The notes below the pieces were generated by a model that ran no database searches, was not told the origin of the DNA, and worked only from the letters and a program-made list of their open reading frames with translations. Position numbers and translations under genes: made by a program. Positions 5,394 through 6,028 of a DNA stretch of 6,028 nt are shown piece by piece. This stretch comes from Actinomycetes bacterium (lineage in GTDB: Bacteria > Actinomycetota > Actinomycetes > Actinomycetales > Microbacteriaceae), in assembly GCA_030425055.1 (NCBI GenBank), contig JAUHVN010000180.1, forward strand, positions 1-6,028, written 5' to 3'. Every line of letters begins with the position of its first letter. The first letter of the stretch is position 1.

Positions 5394-5416
5394 CCCGACC
5401 CGAGCAGGAGACGCCG

Positions 5417-6028
5417 ATGTGCACCGTGGTCATCCGGGTACCCGAGTCGCGCGCCGAGCCGACGCGTCTGCTGGCGATCCGCGACGAAGATCCAGCTCGG
5501 CCGTGGAATCCGCTCGGCCGCTGGTGGCCCGAGGCCCACGACGGCGTGGTCGGGGTGCGCGACGTGCGGGCGGGCGGTGCATGGCTCGCCGCCGATCCGG
5601 CGGCCGGACGACTGGCCGTGCTGCTCAACCGTTCGGATGTCTCGACACGCCCCGAATCGGAGCTGGTCTCACGCGGTGGACTGGTGCTCGCGTCCGTCGC
5701 GGGCGAGTCGCCCTCGGGCGACCCGGCGACACACGGCTTCAACCTGCTCGAGGTCGAGGGGTCGCGCGCACGCGTGCTGTCGTGGGACGGCGCGGAGCTG
5801 CGCTCGGTCGAACTGGCGCCCGGCACGCACATGATCGCCCACGACGAGGTCGACGACCTCTCGACTCCGCGCATCGAACGGTGGCTCGACGATTTCCGCG
5901 AGGCCGCACCGGGCGACGGGGAGCGCTGGTTCGATCCGTGGACGCGTGTGCTCGCGCGGTCTGCGCAGCTGCCGCCGACCGACGACCGCGCGATCGTGCG
6001 CGACAACCGGCCGTACGGCTACCCGACG
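5417..6028 (+). CDS. NRDE/TANGO2-family protein (3' end cut by window)
   Basis: An open frame of 204 codons runs from ATG at 5417 to the window edge without a stop. The start is well supported: AGGAG at 5406-5410, six bases upstream. The product opens MCTVV, with Cys2 in the place of the conserved N-terminal cysteine of NRDE/TANGO2 (transport and Golgi organisation 2) proteins. The family signature follows: LLAIRDEDPARPW at 18-30 in the position of the NRDE motif (Asn replaced by Ile), RWWPE at 35-39, GVRDVRAGGAWLAAD at 46-60, LLNR at 69-72 and HGFNLL at 106-111. Family members are usually about 250-280 residues, so roughly a fifth to a quarter is missing. There is no signal peptide, so it should be cytoplasmic. 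The biochemical role is unsettled; the N-terminal Cys suggests an Ntn-hydrolase-like fold, while eukaryotic TANGO2 has been linked to acyl-CoA/CoA and to haem handling. It is divergent from coaBC. Confidence 0.88.
   Translation, partial: MCTVVIRVPESRAEPTRLLAIRDEDPARPWNPLGRWWPEAHDGVVGVRDVRAGGAWLAADPAAGRLAVLLNRSDVSTRPESELVSRGGLVLASVAGESPSGDPATHGFNLLEVEGSRARVLSWDGAELRSVELAPGTHMIAHDEVDDLSTPRIERWLDDFREAAPGDGERWFDPWTRVLARSAQLPPTDDRAIVRDNRPYGYPT

Noticed and set aside
5383..5411. TTGGCA at 5383-5388 as a -35 box for the NRDE gene
   Set aside because: The matching -10 position 17 bases on falls on the ribosome-binding sequence AGGAG, so the transcript would start inside or beyond the start codon region.
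5374..6006. Upstream extension of the coaBC frame to 6006
   Set aside because: The extra residues are Ser/Arg-rich and match no part of CoaBC, while the plus strand here encodes a clear NRDE/TANGO2 protein with a good ribosome site.

Overview
The window is very GC-rich chromosomal DNA with dense coding, strong third-position G/C bias and GTG as well as ATG starts. This points to a high-GC Gram-positive actinobacterium. The protein styles, such as CoaBC with PAMHTEMW and an NRDE/TANGO2 protein beginning MCTVV, fit Microbacteriaceae, perhaps Microbacterium. That placement is inference from memory of the families, not a search result. I see no rRNA, tRNA, CRISPR array, insertion sequence, integrase or phage gene, so this looks like core chromosome.

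Layout from left to right: (1) positions 26 to 1, minus strand, hold the first nine codons of a gene starting MKIGILTSG, most likely ATP-dependent 6-phosphofructokinase. (2) A 131-bp gap carries an 8-bp inverted repeat. (3) 2305 to 158, minus: a SNF2/Rad54-type helicase-like ATPase with an uncharacterised N-terminal third. (4) 2306-2493: a leader region with a 14-bp perfect palindrome and a TAGAAT -10 candidate. (5) 3138 to 2494, minus: a small secreted lipoprotein of unknown function. (6) 4068 to 3169, minus: a membrane-anchored glycerophosphodiester phosphodiesterase, 30 bp upstream of the lipoprotein gene and probably co-transcribed with it. (7) 4069-4146: a short regulatory gap with a -10 box, an 11-bp-period direct repeat and a strong hairpin. 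(8) 5373 to 4147, minus: coaBC, the bifunctional coenzyme A biosynthesis enzyme. (9) 5374-5416: a 43-bp divergent intergenic region with a palindrome over a likely coaBC -10 box. (10) 5417 to the right edge, plus: an NRDE/TANGO2-family gene cut by the window end.

The genes do not form one recognisable pathway. The most interesting arrangement is the head-to-head pair coaBC and NRDE/TANGO2. Eukaryotic TANGO2 has been linked to CoA/acyl-CoA metabolism, and here a bacterial relative shares a tiny palindromic control region with a CoA-synthesis gene. A second unexplained signal is a dispersed 9-mer, GGATGCCGC, found seven times in 6 kb in different coding frames and also between genes. No obviously new multi-gene system is visible.
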